Shown here one piece after another: positions 47,901 to 60,334 of a stretch of 64,000 bases of DNA. The notes beneath the pieces were generated by a model. It was not told the DNA's origin, did not search any database, and saw nothing but the letters and a program-made list of their open reading frames with translations. Numbering within the stretch: the first letter of the stretch is position 1; each line of letters starts with the position of its first letter. The position numbers and the translations under genes are program-made. Source of the DNA: Hirudinaria manillensis (lineage: Eukaryota > Annelida > Clitellata > Hirudinida > Hirudinidae); contig CM067529.1 in the NCBI GenBank assembly GCA_034509925.1, positions 9,706,501-9,770,500 on the forward strand, given 5' to 3'.

Positions 47901-50900
47901 AATCGAACCGTTTCTCTTGCAGGGTTTTCTTATTGCCAAATAGTTTTTCCAGACGGATTTTTGTTTCCTCATAACTTAAATCATCAAGTTTACGGGGTAA
48001 TAAATCATCCCTCAGAATGGTGTATTCTTGGTGTCCCAATTTCGTTGTAAGTGTGGCCCTCTTCTCCATATCATGCCAAGTTATGCCGCCTATCGATTGT
48101 AGAGCTATTTCGAACCTGGTTACCCATTCTGTAAATGTCAATCCTTGCTCGGGATTGTATACGAATGGTTCTATCCTTTTGTAAAAATCTGGTTTTTGTT
48201 CAGAGCCTCTACCATCTTGGATCACCTTGATCATTGTCAACCATCGTTCTTGGTCTCTTTGTTCCTTTCTCTGTTCTCTTTCTTCGAGCTCTTGTTTCAA
48301 TCTCTGCTATTTTTCAATCTGGTAGGTCAGGAACTTCATGAGGAATTCACTTGTTATTGGTTCTTGAGCGTTAGTCATCCTCGTCGCCAATGTTGTATCT
48401 TGAATTACTTGCTATATAATTAAGGACTACTTTGGCGACGAGGATGACTAATGCTCAAGATACAACACATATATTTCTAAAATATGCATTATTTTCTAAT
48501 AATTATTAGCAATTAACATGAATTTTAACATAAAATTTCCTTGCGAAAAAAAGTCGAGAAAATTAACAGAAAAAAACCCCAATGTCAAACATTCGGAATA
48601 TTAAAATGATTGCATTTTAAGATTATTTACAAATTTAAAAATAATTTCAGACAATTGGGTTATTTTATGATTGATTGATTTGATTTATTGTTTTCTTGGT
48701 ATCAATATAATACAAATAACAATTTGAGAACCGCGAGTAAATGATACCAAAGGATGCCCGAAGGGAACAATGTTCCCGCTAGATGAGCAACCTATTCACA
48801 AAAAAAAAACAAGTTAAGATTCCATGGCTATTGTACATTAAAGTTCATTTTAGCGGCTAATGAGAGTTTGAAGTAATATCTTGAGTACCGAGTAAATGCG
48901 ATTTAAATGATTTCTTGAATATTAAGGTCGGGGTAGATGATTTTGTCTCTATAGGTATTTCAGAAAATATTCGAGGACCACGGCATTTTATAGAAAATAA
49001 TTTCAAAGTTGTTCTGGCAGAATCCGAACGTAAGTCATTAATATTGCGCAAACTGTAGGAGTGGCTTCCGCCAATCCTTTCAAAGTAGTCCTCGAAAAAT
49101 GACGGTAACATGTTGTTAAAATATTTATAAATAAATTAAATATATATGTTGCGTTTACTGTAATAGGGAGAATGATAAATTAGTTTTTTAAATTTTGTTG
49201 TTTTTTCAAAATCGAAAAAAGCACTATGAATTAATCCTTCTCACCTCTAATTCTCACCACCACCGCAACCAGTCTACAATTGACTTTCATAAATGTTAAG
49301 TAGTTGATGGATGGACGGATGGACGGATGGATGGATGGATGGATGAAGTTGTTAATGAATTATAAATTCAAAAATAATTCATTTAATCAAGTAATTAAAA
49401 GATGTTGCACTGCAATGAGCACTGCTGAGATTATGCTCGGGAAGGGGAAAAGAATTTTGGATCCGTAAGTGCACCTTGGGTTTTGATATTGTTCGCTTTA
49501 TGTTTATTTTATTTTATATTTTAGCAAGCAAAAATAATTTCAAGTGCATTTAAATATGTATAATAATAATAATTATAATAATAATAATAATAATGTAATA
49601 ATTTAAATATAATAACCAAATTAAATTATAATAACCGCTTTTTGTAAATATAGCTAATAATTAATAGTTTTTAAAGTAACTCGTAACCAATCTGTAATAG
49701 GTGGATGGATGGATGGATGGATGGGTGGGCGGAAGGAGGAGAATAATGTCTGTGTAATAATATACGCGTTTTATGGTTCAATATCCACGCTCGGCCGGTC
49801 CTATTTTAAATTGTTCCACTGATTCTGAACATAAAATTGAAAAAGAATTCCAGTCATTGTCACGCTTCGTTGTTGATAATCTGCTGTCACAAAGAAAATG
49901 TATTTTATTATTTTCAATTTATTTACAAAAGTACGGTTCTGACAAAGTTATTGGACCATGAAAACTATTTCGACTGAACGAAAAGGAATGAATTTTAAAG
50001 AGGAAGTTTTGATAGTGATGATGGAAATGTGAATTAATTCGAATAAATGAACTAATTTAACTAAATAATACTTAATTAATCCTCAAAAATACAAAACTCG
50101 ATTACAAAGAAAAACATTCTAAGCCACTAAAACTTGGAATGAATTTCAAACCGTTGACTGGAAACAAATGCTTCCAAGACACACGATCGGAGGAAAGCAA
50201 TCTTTCTGATGAACTTGGAACACAACACTGAATCAGTGGATCACTGATCGTCATCGAATGCTTGCCAATTTATTATAATGCGATAGTATTATAATATATT
50301 AATAAATTATGATATTTTATATTTTAATAATGATTTAATAAATGATTAAACGGTAATCATTACAATTCAGAAAGCCATTCACAAATGTTTGATATTTTAT
50401 CTCTTCATGACAACGCTTCATTGAAGCTAAAAAGTAATAAATGATGACGTGATTACATTCAGATATTTGAATTGACAGAATCACAAATTTGAGTAATGTA
50501 TTTGAACGGAAATATTCAAATGCAAAAGGCAATGGATGTTTTTTAAATCCAGTAATTAGGCCTCCAGTTTATTTGCAATCCATTAATTAGGCTTTCAACT
50601 TACCGACGTCCTCAGAACAAATGGAAAAAGGACAGAATCAATGTTTCGATGTTTGAGACAAAGGAAGCAGTAAACAGACGATGAAGAATCACGAACAATT
50701 CTGGCTGAGAACACAAAAACGAGATTAATTTGAACTCGAGTCACTCCAATAAAAGAATAAATGTTTTTTAATTGCTTCTAAATTGTCCAGAAATGAATGT
50801 TTGGAATGAATGTTCTGCTGCTCGAAGCATGTCTAATCTGTGGCATCATCTGTAATCTAGAAATGGGGAAAAAAGCCAGCAAAATAGTTCCACTCGACGG

Positions 50901-53900
50901 TGGTTTATGGTGAGCCTCGATGCATAAATAATGGAAATCAGCGGACAATCTTTGCATCTCAGTCATCCTCCGCTAATTGCTCGGTTTTCATCGCTAAATG
51001 AATTATGAAATCGATAAATAGCAAAAGAGAGAGCACTTTTGATGTGAATTATTCACTTGCAAAATCATTTCCTAGCTTAAGAATTTGATTGTTAACGTTT
51101 ACCTTGCTTATTAATCATTTGCTGATTACATGTTTATAGAGTTCGTTAAAACTTTGAACGGTAAGCCTAATTAACATAAAATAACAAATTAAAAATATAT
51201 ATTTGCTCAATCTTGATAATTATAAACATAAGATATAACTTACATTAGAAGCATCACACATGGCACGCGTTTGAAAATATTTTAATGCTTAAAATGGCTT
51301 CTTAATCGAATTCGTTGAAAGTCGAGATTAATATTTCTGCAGTTTTTGTGAAAAGGAATTGAGAAAATTCACATCAACGAAGGTTCATTTTCATTGAAAT
51401 GCTGGACCTACATTAACCTCCACTGAAAAGACTGACAACGTTAAACCCAACTTTTGATGGTTCATAAAAATAAAAATGAAAATAATAATATGAAAATAAA
51501 TAATAATTGTATAAATATGTTTAAATAATTATAAACAATATTAATTAAATAAATAATAATTATATAAAAATAAAATTTCGCAGTCATTCAGCGACGGGTG
51601 AAGTTGGCATAAATGACATGATATTTTGCGATGTTTGTGGAATTGCTTTGGAAATGCATGGCCAAAAGATAACATAATAACGACGTCTGCGAGTAATTCT
51701 AATTTTTACGTGCCATATTATTTTAGTATTATTATGGGACGAGTGGTTGCATTGAATTGGAAAGTTTAATTATTTAATTAAGTTTATTAATAATAAATTG
51801 ATTTTATAATAATAATAATGATAATAATATAATAATTTTATAATAAATTAAGTTTAATAATAATAAATAAATTAATTAATTAATCAACCAACAAGATGTT
51901 GAATTTGGGTAACAGCATGTCCATGAAAGAAATTGTAAGTTAAAGTAACTCATGAAATGGTTTTTTTTGCAATATTTATGACTTATAATTTCTAATTATT
52001 TCTAATTTATAATTATTTAACTTATAATTGATTTCTTTTTTCAATATTTTAAAGGCCGGTTTAATTGTTTAAAAGGCGAGAAATCTTGTTAAAAATCTGT
52101 TTAAATTGGCACGCAGAATGTCTGACGATTGAAAGATAAAGTTGATGGATGGCATTTTCATTTAAGTCTCGACGACATTCGTATAAATTAAATATTTTTA
52201 ATCTATTTGGGATTTAATATGAAAAAATTCGACCAAATATTTTCTGAAACCACGACAAAAGCCTTTCATAAAATCGCTTTTTGTTAAATTTCCAAGACGT
52301 CTTTTTCCAGAATCCACTTAATTTTAGTGAATTCACATATTATTGTTATTATATTATTAATAGTTAAAATATACTTTAAATGCTGTTGCATCGAATGTGA
52401 TCTTGTTTGATCTGGTTTGATTTCTGAGTATTCAGTCGAAGCTTAAAAGAGCATTTGAAGAGAAGAATTATCTTATTTACTGATTGACTTTGCCATTTGA
52501 TGACCACTTAATGCCTTGACATGAATCATATTTCTAGAGGATTTTAACTGAAAATGAACGCTGAAAGTTTAAAAAGGGGCATAAAAAATTTTCAGTTCAA
52601 ACTCGCCCACTTTGGAGTAATATTGTGTCTAACGTTATTATGCTTTATGGGGGCTTAAAAGGGACATCAAACGTTTGCAGAGTTTCGGAGAGTTTTCAAG
52701 AAGTTATTATGGATGGTCACTTTATGAGTTCAAGTTCACACAAATGGCTTGTCTCCCTCACTTTAGAGCAGTGCATTCACCTCCTTCAACGTTCATGTTG
52801 GTCGTGAAACCAACGTGCTCAAGTGATTAATAATCGAGCGTCGGCCCTTCAACCAGTCAAAATAAATTTATCTGGAAAAGAAGCTTTTGAAATGCAGTAA
52901 GAGTTGAATCGCAACGTATTTTGGTATTTATGAGTAACTAATTAACTATTAAATAGTAATTAATAACAAATAATTTAATAGTAAAAACATGGAAATCTGG
53001 TTATAGATCTGGTTTTCATTCCTACACTACGGTGTCTCTAGCTTTTCTAAACGAATGAAGATGTGGAGAAGGTCGATGAGAAATGAACCTCTCAGTTCCG
53101 ATAACTGATCAGTTACGATAATTAGTTAAATTAATTGTTGGAAATTTTTCATTAAAAAAAAATTAATTTCGTTGTTTGCTCAGTCCTAGTAAACAGTCCT
53201 TACTGGGACTGAAAAAGCGATGACAGGAAATCTTTAAACATCGACATTTGCGTAGTAGGACTGTGCTTGTAATCTGCTCTGCTCGGCCATCATTGCTCAT
53301 GTTTCAAAGGCACGTTCGTTCAGGTGCTCCGGGGTTCAATAAATTTGTCGTGTGGATATTATGTAGTACATATTACGAACCCGGTATTGCTCGGACTGTT
53401 GTTTTTATAGCTCAATATCGAGATCAGAAACAAACACGAAAGCATTATTTACGACCAATTCAGAAGAGTACTCATTTGATTTGCTTGGCATGAGACAATC
53501 TACGCAATGATGTTCTATTAAAGCTTCTTGACAATTAACACAAATTTAATTAAATTGCAATTACTGATTAGATCTGAATTGGTTCGTTCAACTCGTTCCT
53601 GCTTTTTCTTCGTACGTTCAATAGTTTCCTCTCGAACACTAAGCACTTCAATTATTGATTTATTAAACATTAAAGAAGGAAAGCATAAAATAATTGAGCA
53701 CCTGCCCGTAGGCTCCGGTGGCCTGGAGACTGTCAGGATGGAGAAGGGCGTTCTTGACGTGTCCTCCGACGTCATAGGAAACTGTCAGTCTGACGCAAGG
53801 AAAGTGAGAGTTGACGCAGGTAGCCGCTCCCTTGTCCTTGTTCTTGTCTTTGAAGCTGGCGCAGTAGGTGCAGGTGATGTAGTCGTGCAGGTAAGTGACG

Positions 53901-54103
53901 TTCTTCAAGTGGCAAAAAGTGGAATCGTAGGAGGTCGCCAGAGAATATTCTCTCACTATGATCACACCGCAGACGACCAGGAAACAGGTGCAGACGAACG
54001 AAATGGTCACCAGGATACACGTCGTCGCCGCGGGAGTCCGAAGGAAATCCGAGCCGGCACCCTTTGGGTCGATGGCTACGGCCACTGAACATGCACTGGC
54101 CAT
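41912..54103 (-). CDS. BK-channel beta / TipE-family auxiliary subunit, two exons with an 11-kb intron
   Basis: Exon 1 (54103-53702) and exon 2 (42628-41912) join in phase to give 372 residues. Exon 1 encodes a short cytosolic start, a first membrane span (CILVTISFVCTCFLVV) and an extracellular loop with paired cysteines, an N-V-T sequon and the FPCVRLTVSY strand. Exon 2 begins CSFGVC, continues with FPCYYNT and a second span (MLWPSLVVVACGVIFL), and ends in a long Ser/His-rich cytosolic tail. Two spans, a Cys-rich loop and the YPC/CYY/LFWPS-type motifs are those of KCNMB and insect TipE subunits, which modulate Slowpoke or sodium channels. I cannot choose between the two groups. An upstream ATG at 54145 would add 14 residues. 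The 3' end faces the Eag stop only 278 bases away. Confidence 0.82.
42629..46042. other. Intron of the KCNMB/TipE-like gene, 3' part
   Basis: AT-rich intron without recognisable exons on either strand. The short frames at 44,000-45,300 look random. Confidence 0.45.
46038..46042. repeat. Target site duplication, left copy (CATAT)
   Basis: CATAT precedes the TGTTATGGG start of the Gypsy element and recurs at 48468-48472 after its end. Confidence 0.75.
46043..46202 (+). repeat. Long terminal repeat (plus orientation) of the rearranged Gypsy element
   Basis: Starts TGTTATGGG and ends about ATTCAAGATACAATA, followed at once by TTGGCGACGAGGATG, which has the form of a tRNA primer-binding site plus the gag start. 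A minus-oriented stub of the same LTR end is at about 48,390-48,430. Confidence 0.65.
46043..48467. mobile_element. Internally inverted Ty3/Gypsy retrotransposon, 2,425 bp, with 5-bp target duplication
   Basis: From left to right: a plus-strand LTR (46043-46202), primer-binding site and gag start (46203-46226), then gag-protease-RT in reverse orientation (48378 back to 46227), the reverse primer-binding site and LTR stub (48380-48430), a second plus-strand primer site and gag start (48431-48457) and 13 bases of LTR end. CATAT flanks both outer ends, so the rearranged form was itself integrated. Gag-pol domains on the minus strand: gag, zinc knuckle CFNCGKMGHHAATC, protease QLDSGADVTLI, RT with AAPIVIVPKKN and YLDDLI. 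The copy has stop codons at 48307-48309 and 46738-46740 and is cut in the RT thumb; it has no RNase H or integrase. It is inactive. Confidence 0.85.
48468..48472. repeat. Target site duplication, right copy (CATAT)
   Basis: Matches 46038-46042 and lies directly after the last LTR bases TACAACA. Confidence 0.75.
48857..49111 (-). mobile_element. LINE 3'-end fragment in the KCNMB/TipE intron
   Basis: The minus strand reads LPSFFEDYFERIGGSHSYSLR, then LKLFSIKCRGPRIFSEIP and FKKSFKSHLL, the same post-RT tail pattern as at 4,145 and 22,100. No RT remains. Confidence 0.7.
49305..49345. repeat. (GGAT)n microsatellite
   Basis: Short GGAT/GGAC run; another lies at 49,700-49,722. Both are in the KCNMB/TipE intron. 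Confidence 0.85.
49346..53701. other. Intron of the KCNMB/TipE-like gene, 5' part
   Basis: AT-rich with short AT-only repeats (51,500-51,900). No exon, RNA gene or further mobile element recognised. Confidence 0.45.
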
Positions 54104-54145
54104 TCTGGATAATCCTTGCTTTTTACTGCCACCAGGCCGGTCCAA

Positions 54146-55987
54146 TGTTATCGCAGCATAACCACTTCAGCCAAGCGTTCAATCGCCGCAATTCCTTTGA
54201 CCAGTTGGTGCAAAACATTTCAGCAGAAGAAGAGGAAGATGACGACTTGGAACGGTTGCTCGAGCGATCACATGGAGATGGAGCCTGCACAAAATGCATT
54301 GCACGTTTAATACGTTTTCCACCTGCTGCCATCTTCTGCATGCGATCCTCTGTGAAGAGGCTCCATCTGAAGACAACCGCTAAATGCTTTCATACCCTAA
54401 AGTACTGCATGGTATGAACTTTCAATAATCAACTCTGCCTTTAATGGTGACGACATTTTCTTTGGAAGACACGACGGAGACGACGACGACGATGGCGCGG
54501 ATGCTGACGAGGGTGAGGATGACGACAATGACGACGACGACCATGATGATGACGATGTCTCCCACAGCAACCCACCTCCAGACGCTCGCCATATATTAAG
54601 GGTGCTTATTTATTATGCAGCCAAAGGCATACGTGAGTGTACGTCTTGATTATGTGTCTGTGCAAACACCGTCCTCTCGAAAACTTTCAGATCTCGAAAA
54701 GACGCTTCCAGATACCTCTATAAGAATCATTTTTGCATTTCTTTAACAGCTCCGATATTAGTTCGGTGACAAAGCACCTACTGAAGACAGGTGCTTTAAT
54801 CAATATGCGGGTTCTCATAAATTCGACATACACCTGTATCCTACACGGAAACACCTCCATTTTTTACCGAGCTTTTTTTTATTTCTAAGCAAGCATTTAG
54901 TACTTTGTCTTGGCGAAGAAGAATTTCAGAAGAATCGTTGCGTTAAAAATTGTAGCAAATGTAGCCAAAATAGTAAAGAAAATAATGTACTTGTCGATCA
55001 ATAACTCAGAATTTGCTGTGAAATATAATTCTAGGTAATTCACACTTTATCCATCATCGGCTGTTAAATGGAGCGAGAGGGAAATGCAGGACTGTGGTGG
55101 ATTCACGTTGAATGTCTTTCCATTCATTTACCCGCCAAAGGAGGAAGCTTTTATGCTGCAGAAAATGTGGTTCTTAAGTTAGGAATGAAATACCGTGAGC
55201 GGATTAAATTCTAAAAAAATGTTTATTTATTTATTTCGCCATTTTGTGCCATGCCATGTTTAGTTCTTTATTTTTGAAATGATATGTTTATTTACGAAAT
55301 AACCTTTTAATAAACTGGAAATGAAATTTTACTAAGCATGAAAAATTTCTTAAATTAATTCTGATAAATCTGTTGTCATTATCTGTTGTCTCTCATGTAG
55401 CGATGTGTTTTTCTAGCAAATTTCAATGATTGAAGTTTAGATTAAATTGCATTAAATTGAATTAATAATATGAATTTGTTAATAATCAAATTCTGTTAAA
55501 TGTTCAATTTATTCATCTATTGTTCTCATTTAATCTTGGAATGAATTTTTTATTGCTTAAATGAACCTTCTTAATATCTTTCAAAAAAAAATCAAAGGGA
55601 TTATTCTGGTGAACCTCTGTCGATACTTGCTGGATGAAGCAGAGCTTTTGTATAGGTATGCAAATATAAAGTGACGAATTGGATAAAAACATGCAAAAAA
55701 ATAATGTATTAAATTAATTAATGTGTTAATTAAGCATTTTTAAGTTAATTATGATCAAATCGATAATCATGTTACATTTAAAAATAAATCTGGATTGATC
55801 TATAAAAGTCCTCAATGAGATAAATTTATCTTGCGTTTCTACATGTAATGTGCTGCACGGGGTCCGATCTGAAATCTGAAGATTAAATTTATCACTTATC
55901 CGACATTCAAATAATACGAATTTCTTATCAAAGCTGATAAAACCACTCTTAAATCCCATCCGCTAGAGACATAGGACAGAAAGCATT
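54146..55987. promoter_or_regulatory. Divergent intergenic region between the TipE/KCNMB-like gene and the carboxypeptidase
   Basis: The two genes are transcribed away from each other, so both promoters should lie here. A purine/GAC-rich stretch at about 54,460-54,570 (GACGACGACGATGG-type repeats) stands out near the channel-subunit start. No specific factor site can be assigned. Confidence 0.35.
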
Positions 55988-58200
55988 ATGATTGGGCTCA
56001 TAGTTTGCTTCTTATCATTTTCTGCTGTTTCTGCAGAGTTCTACGATGGGTAGATGAATGAATTTACATTGATTGAATACTTCAAATACTTTTGATTTTA
56101 GCATTGACATGTCTTCGATACAGCTACCAACTTTTGAGAATATATCCAGAAGGTAAAAATCACCTTGCAGTTCTGAGGTATCTTCAAAGCGATGGCCTGG
56201 TAATCTTATTCTATTTATAATTTAAAGTTTACGTTCATTTAAATATTCATGTTTATGAACGAGTAAGATCGCATATTGAAATTTGGTGTTATTTATTCTT
56301 AAAAGCTTTTAAAATTCTTAGTTGGACTTTTGGATGAGTTCAAACGAACAATTCGACATCCTCGTACCACCGACTAAAATTGATCTTCTCACAGACCTGT
56401 TGGAAAGCATAGGCTGTCCTTTTTCTGTTGCCACTACAAACATCCAAACGTAAGAATTTCTTGGTCTATCTTTATAATAATAATAGTAAAACTCTAGTAT
56501 TAGATATGATAATAAACTATAATTGTAATAAATACATAATTTCTAACTAATTATACCAAACAGGGAAGTTGATGCAGAGAGAAAAAGATTGAGTAACCGA
56601 AAGCCAGGATTCGACTACAATGATTTCAACAAATTGAGCGATGTAATCAGAGCTGACGATTTTCTAATTATATTATTATGAAATAATATAATAACATTTT
56701 TAATAAGATATGTTTTTTGGTAAGATCTACGAAGAAATTGATAGACTAGCGTCGAAATGCATTAAAGGCTTCGTATGTAAAGTTGATTCACTTGGATCTT
56801 CAGTTGAGAACAGACCACTGAAGAGATTGAAGGTAGTATCGTTGTGCATATATTATCAAATCACATTTTAAATATTATTAATCCACTGACATGAACATAC
56901 CAGATTAGCAAAACAGGAGCATCCAGAAAAGCACTTTGGTTGGATTCAACAACTCATGCGAGGGAATGGCTAACCACGGCCACACTTTTCAAGATCCTGC
57001 AAAACGTAACCTGATATTTTGATCCTTAATATCTTAAAAAATTTATATCTACCTTTATCTCTAAATATTTTAAATAATCTTTATTTATCTTGATAATAGA
57101 ATAAATTTAAAAATCATAGCTTTTCGACAACTATGGAAACGCAAGCGACGTGACATCTCTTCTGAATAAATACGATTTTCACGTTGTTCCTGTTGTCAAT
57201 CCTGATGGCTACGAATATGCATGGAATTCGGTGCGTTTTTTTAAAAATGTCGATGCCTTTCGTACATTTCTATCGCTCTGTTGCAGAGATTTTAAATTAA
57301 ACTTGGAAAATTTACCTTCATTTTAAATTAACTTTATTTTAAGAAACGCTTTTGGAGGAAAAACCGAAAATATAACAATAATACAAAGTGTTACGGTGTT
57401 GACTTAAACAGGAATGCGGATCATGCTTGGGGAAGTCGGTGCAATTTTAACAACTCATGAATTTTTCAAGCTTCGGAACTTAAACTTTATTTCGCAGCCG
57501 AAGGGGCCTCAGTTAATCCATGTTCGGAGACATATTTTGGACTCTCAGTTGCTTCCGAGCCTGAAACTCAGGCTCTTCAAAAAACTTTCAAATTGCTTGG
57601 AAAGTCTTTAGTTCAAGTCGTCAACATCCATGCTTATGGTAAATAGTCCACAAATACAAATCGTAAATATCTTTACATTCTTTACTGGATAACGTTGTGG
57701 CTAATGAAATTGCAGGTTACTATTGGTTGACACCTTACGGACACAAGAATAATTCTACTAAGAAGTGCTACGTGGCACCCGACGCTGCTGAGACCGTAAA
57801 AATAGAAATATTAATGTTATTTATAATTATGTCGTCATAATTTCTTCAACTTGTACATTGCAGTTACGAGTTGCTAATGCTGCAGCAAATGCCATTGAAA
57901 AAGTATCGAACAGAAAATGGGCAAGAGGGCCTACCTGTACCACTATATGTAGTTTTCATAAGCATAAACATAATTTAGTCATCTTGCAACTGAAATGCAA
58001 TAACTAATTTGATTACAGACCCTGCCTCTGGAACTATAATAGATTATGCAAAAGCAAAAGCTGGAGTGAATTATGCAGCAGTTCCTGAAGTTAGAGGAAG
58101 TAGTTTTGTGGTTCCTCCGAGCGAAATTGAACCCTCGTTCCGCGAAATATGGGCAGGAGTGGTGGCGTCTGTTAAGGCCATCGAAGAAAATCCTCAGTAA
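55988..58200 (+). CDS. Secreted carboxypeptidase A (M14A), complete, 12 exons
   Basis: Exons 55988-56049, 56124-56199, 56322-56449, 56564-56642, 56725-56832, 56904-57005, 57120-57230, 57344-57434, 57498-57638, 57716-57795, 57864-57948 and 58019-58200 join in phase to 414 residues. A signal peptide (MIGLIVCFLSFSAVSA) is followed by a propeptide (YQLLRIYPEGKNHLAVL, LDFWMS) and the metallopeptidase domain. Zinc ligands His169 and Glu172 (THAREW) and His297 (NIHAYG), substrate residues Arg227, Asn244/Arg245 (DLNRN) and Tyr355, and the catalytic Glu378 (PEVRG) are all present. The S1' pocket position equivalent to 255 is Ile362 (GTIIDY), which in the family means preference for C-terminal hydrophobic residues rather than Lys/Arg. 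It is made as a zymogen for extracellular digestion or peptide processing. Confidence 0.93.
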
Positions 58201-58266
58201 CTTATTATGAATTCTATGCTAAGACAACATTTACCTTATTTTTATTGGATAACGAAATGAATTTCT

Positions 58267-58272
58267 AATAAA
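58267..58272 (+). terminator. Polyadenylation signal of the carboxypeptidase gene
   Basis: AATAAA 66 bases past the stop codon. Confidence 0.6.
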
Positions 58273-60330
58273 CACCACTCGCTCTAAGATCGCCCTAAGA
58301 TGAGATCGAAATAAATTTGATGCGAATAAAAACTTCGATCGTTGAAAAATTTTGGTTATAATCGCAGTTCTTAACCAATGCATTACTTAGCTAGTTTTGA
58401 ATCAAAATTATTTCGAAAAAACCATTAGATAGCAGAGGTAATAAAAAAATCCAAAAATTTATACCAAAGTTAGGTTTTAGATATATAATCATACTATGTT
58501 TAAACGGGTTTTTCAATGGCAGCCAGAACTGCGAAGGTGGTGCAGCTAGGTGCATCGCTGAGTTCAACCATGTCAAATCGTGACTGTTTCCAAAAATCAA
58601 AATACAAATCCCTCCTTCCATACCAGATGCGAGCCGGCATTCTGGAAATCCAATCTACCCTGAATTATCCTTCATAGAACCCCATAAATACCTAGGACCC
58701 GCCCTGAATGAAGGATAAAATTATTTCTTTAAAATGTTAAAGTCCGAAAATGAAACTCTCTCACAAGTAAGCGCCTGATTACGTGGGCTAGTACATTTAA
58801 TTTTAAAAAATGCTTTAAAAATTGTACAAAAAATCAGGGCGAAAGTAATGGAAGATTGCAGAAGACGATAATGGTCACAAGATGATTTAGTAAAGAAGAA
58901 TCCATCAAAGTGTGATGATGAATTTATACGCAGAGATTGGTCTGGGATAAATTCAGTCGGTGGACAATTAAAAATCATGTTCAAAAAATTTAAGAGCGCA
59001 GGGGAATTGGAAAACACGAATAAATCGCTTATGCAATGCACATAGGGAAAGATAACATGAAGGAACCCAAAAGGGACATCATTTTGACTTTTTCCCATGG
59101 GGTGAGAAGGTCAACAGCCAAACAGGCGGGCATAGTCAAAGAGAAATGGTCCTTCACATTCGAAATAGCTATATCGCCGTAGATCTGCAATTAGCTATTA
59201 TGACTTGTAATAAATTTTAATAATATTACCAAATATATAATATAATATTATTAATTATTATTATCACATTACATTATGCAGGCTTTTGCGTTTAAATAAT
59301 GATCTACTCGAATGATTAGACCAATGAGCCTAGTTACAAATATAATTAATATGATCCAATTAAGTCATACATACTCAATTCTAAGTATGACTTTGCTAGA
59401 GATATTCTTAAAGTGAGCCACAAGTTGGGTGAAATATGTGATGCCCTCACCCATATGATACCCAAAAGAACATATTCGACAGATTGAATAAATAGTTAAA
59501 TAAATAAATAAAACTAAATAAATGAAGTGAAATAAATAAATAAATATGTGAAAAAAAAACAATAAAAAGTAAAATAGTGTAAATTGTAAGATCGAGAAGA
59601 TTAGAATTTAATTTTAGATTTGATGGTCCGCTTGTCGGTTGATAAATCAAAGTCCGTTGAATAACCAAATTATTTGGACGGACCGGGTACATCTGTTCAA
59701 TTTTAAAGCAGATATTGTTCATTGTTCTATCTTTGTTAATAGGTTTTTTTTTATCTTTCGAGAACTTTCATAAAATAAAATAAAATACAACTTTACTTTC
59801 GTTAGCTCCCGTAGAGTCTTACGTAGTTGATTGTTGTTATTTAGTTAAAGCAAAAAGTCAGTGAAATGTGTATATGTATTCCCTCCCCCAAATGTTTTTT
59901 TTATTTTGAAAATCAAAAATCATGATTTTGATTTGAAATCATTGTAGCTGTCTTTGATTTGATTTTGACTTCAAATCAATATGCTAGTGATTTTTCCCAT
60001 CACTGGCTATCGGCAAACATTCATTAGGGTATTATAAGACTTCCTCTCATCTGTGTTTCCAAATGATCTATTCTACAATCTCATGTTTTCCTCTGAAATT
60101 TCATAACAAGAGGATCAATCTCCTATTTTAATATGTAATGGACTTATTTAACTAGTCCTCTATTATAAGCCCGAACGCTGACACCAATTTAACTTTAATT
60201 TTTAGCAAAAGCTTCAAAGAATGTTTCCGAAAATTAAAATCAACACATGGCCCTGGTCTGAGCATTTTGGCAGTTTCACACCCACAAAAGAGAAACACAG
60301 GCCGAACGTTTGTTTAAATTCTTCAATCGT
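58273..60330. other. Spacer between carboxypeptidase and Elongin C copies
   Basis: About 58,490-58,720 on the plus strand has a faint resemblance to non-LTR reverse transcriptase (a segment ending EPHKYLG), interrupted by stops. About 59,900-60,006 ends in TTTTTCCCATCACTG, a hAT-like terminus. Nothing else recognised. Confidence 0.35.
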
Positions 60331-60334
60331 TAAA

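Noticed and set aside
54420-54600. Asp/Thr-rich coding possibility in the GAC repeats upstream of the channel-subunit gene
   Set aside because: Composition follows a GAC/GATG repeat, no start-to-stop frame of useful length and no similarity.
58490-58720. Possible reverse transcriptase fragment (segment ending EPHKYLG)
   Set aside because: Only a weak motif resemblance with stops on either side; not enough to call a mobile element.
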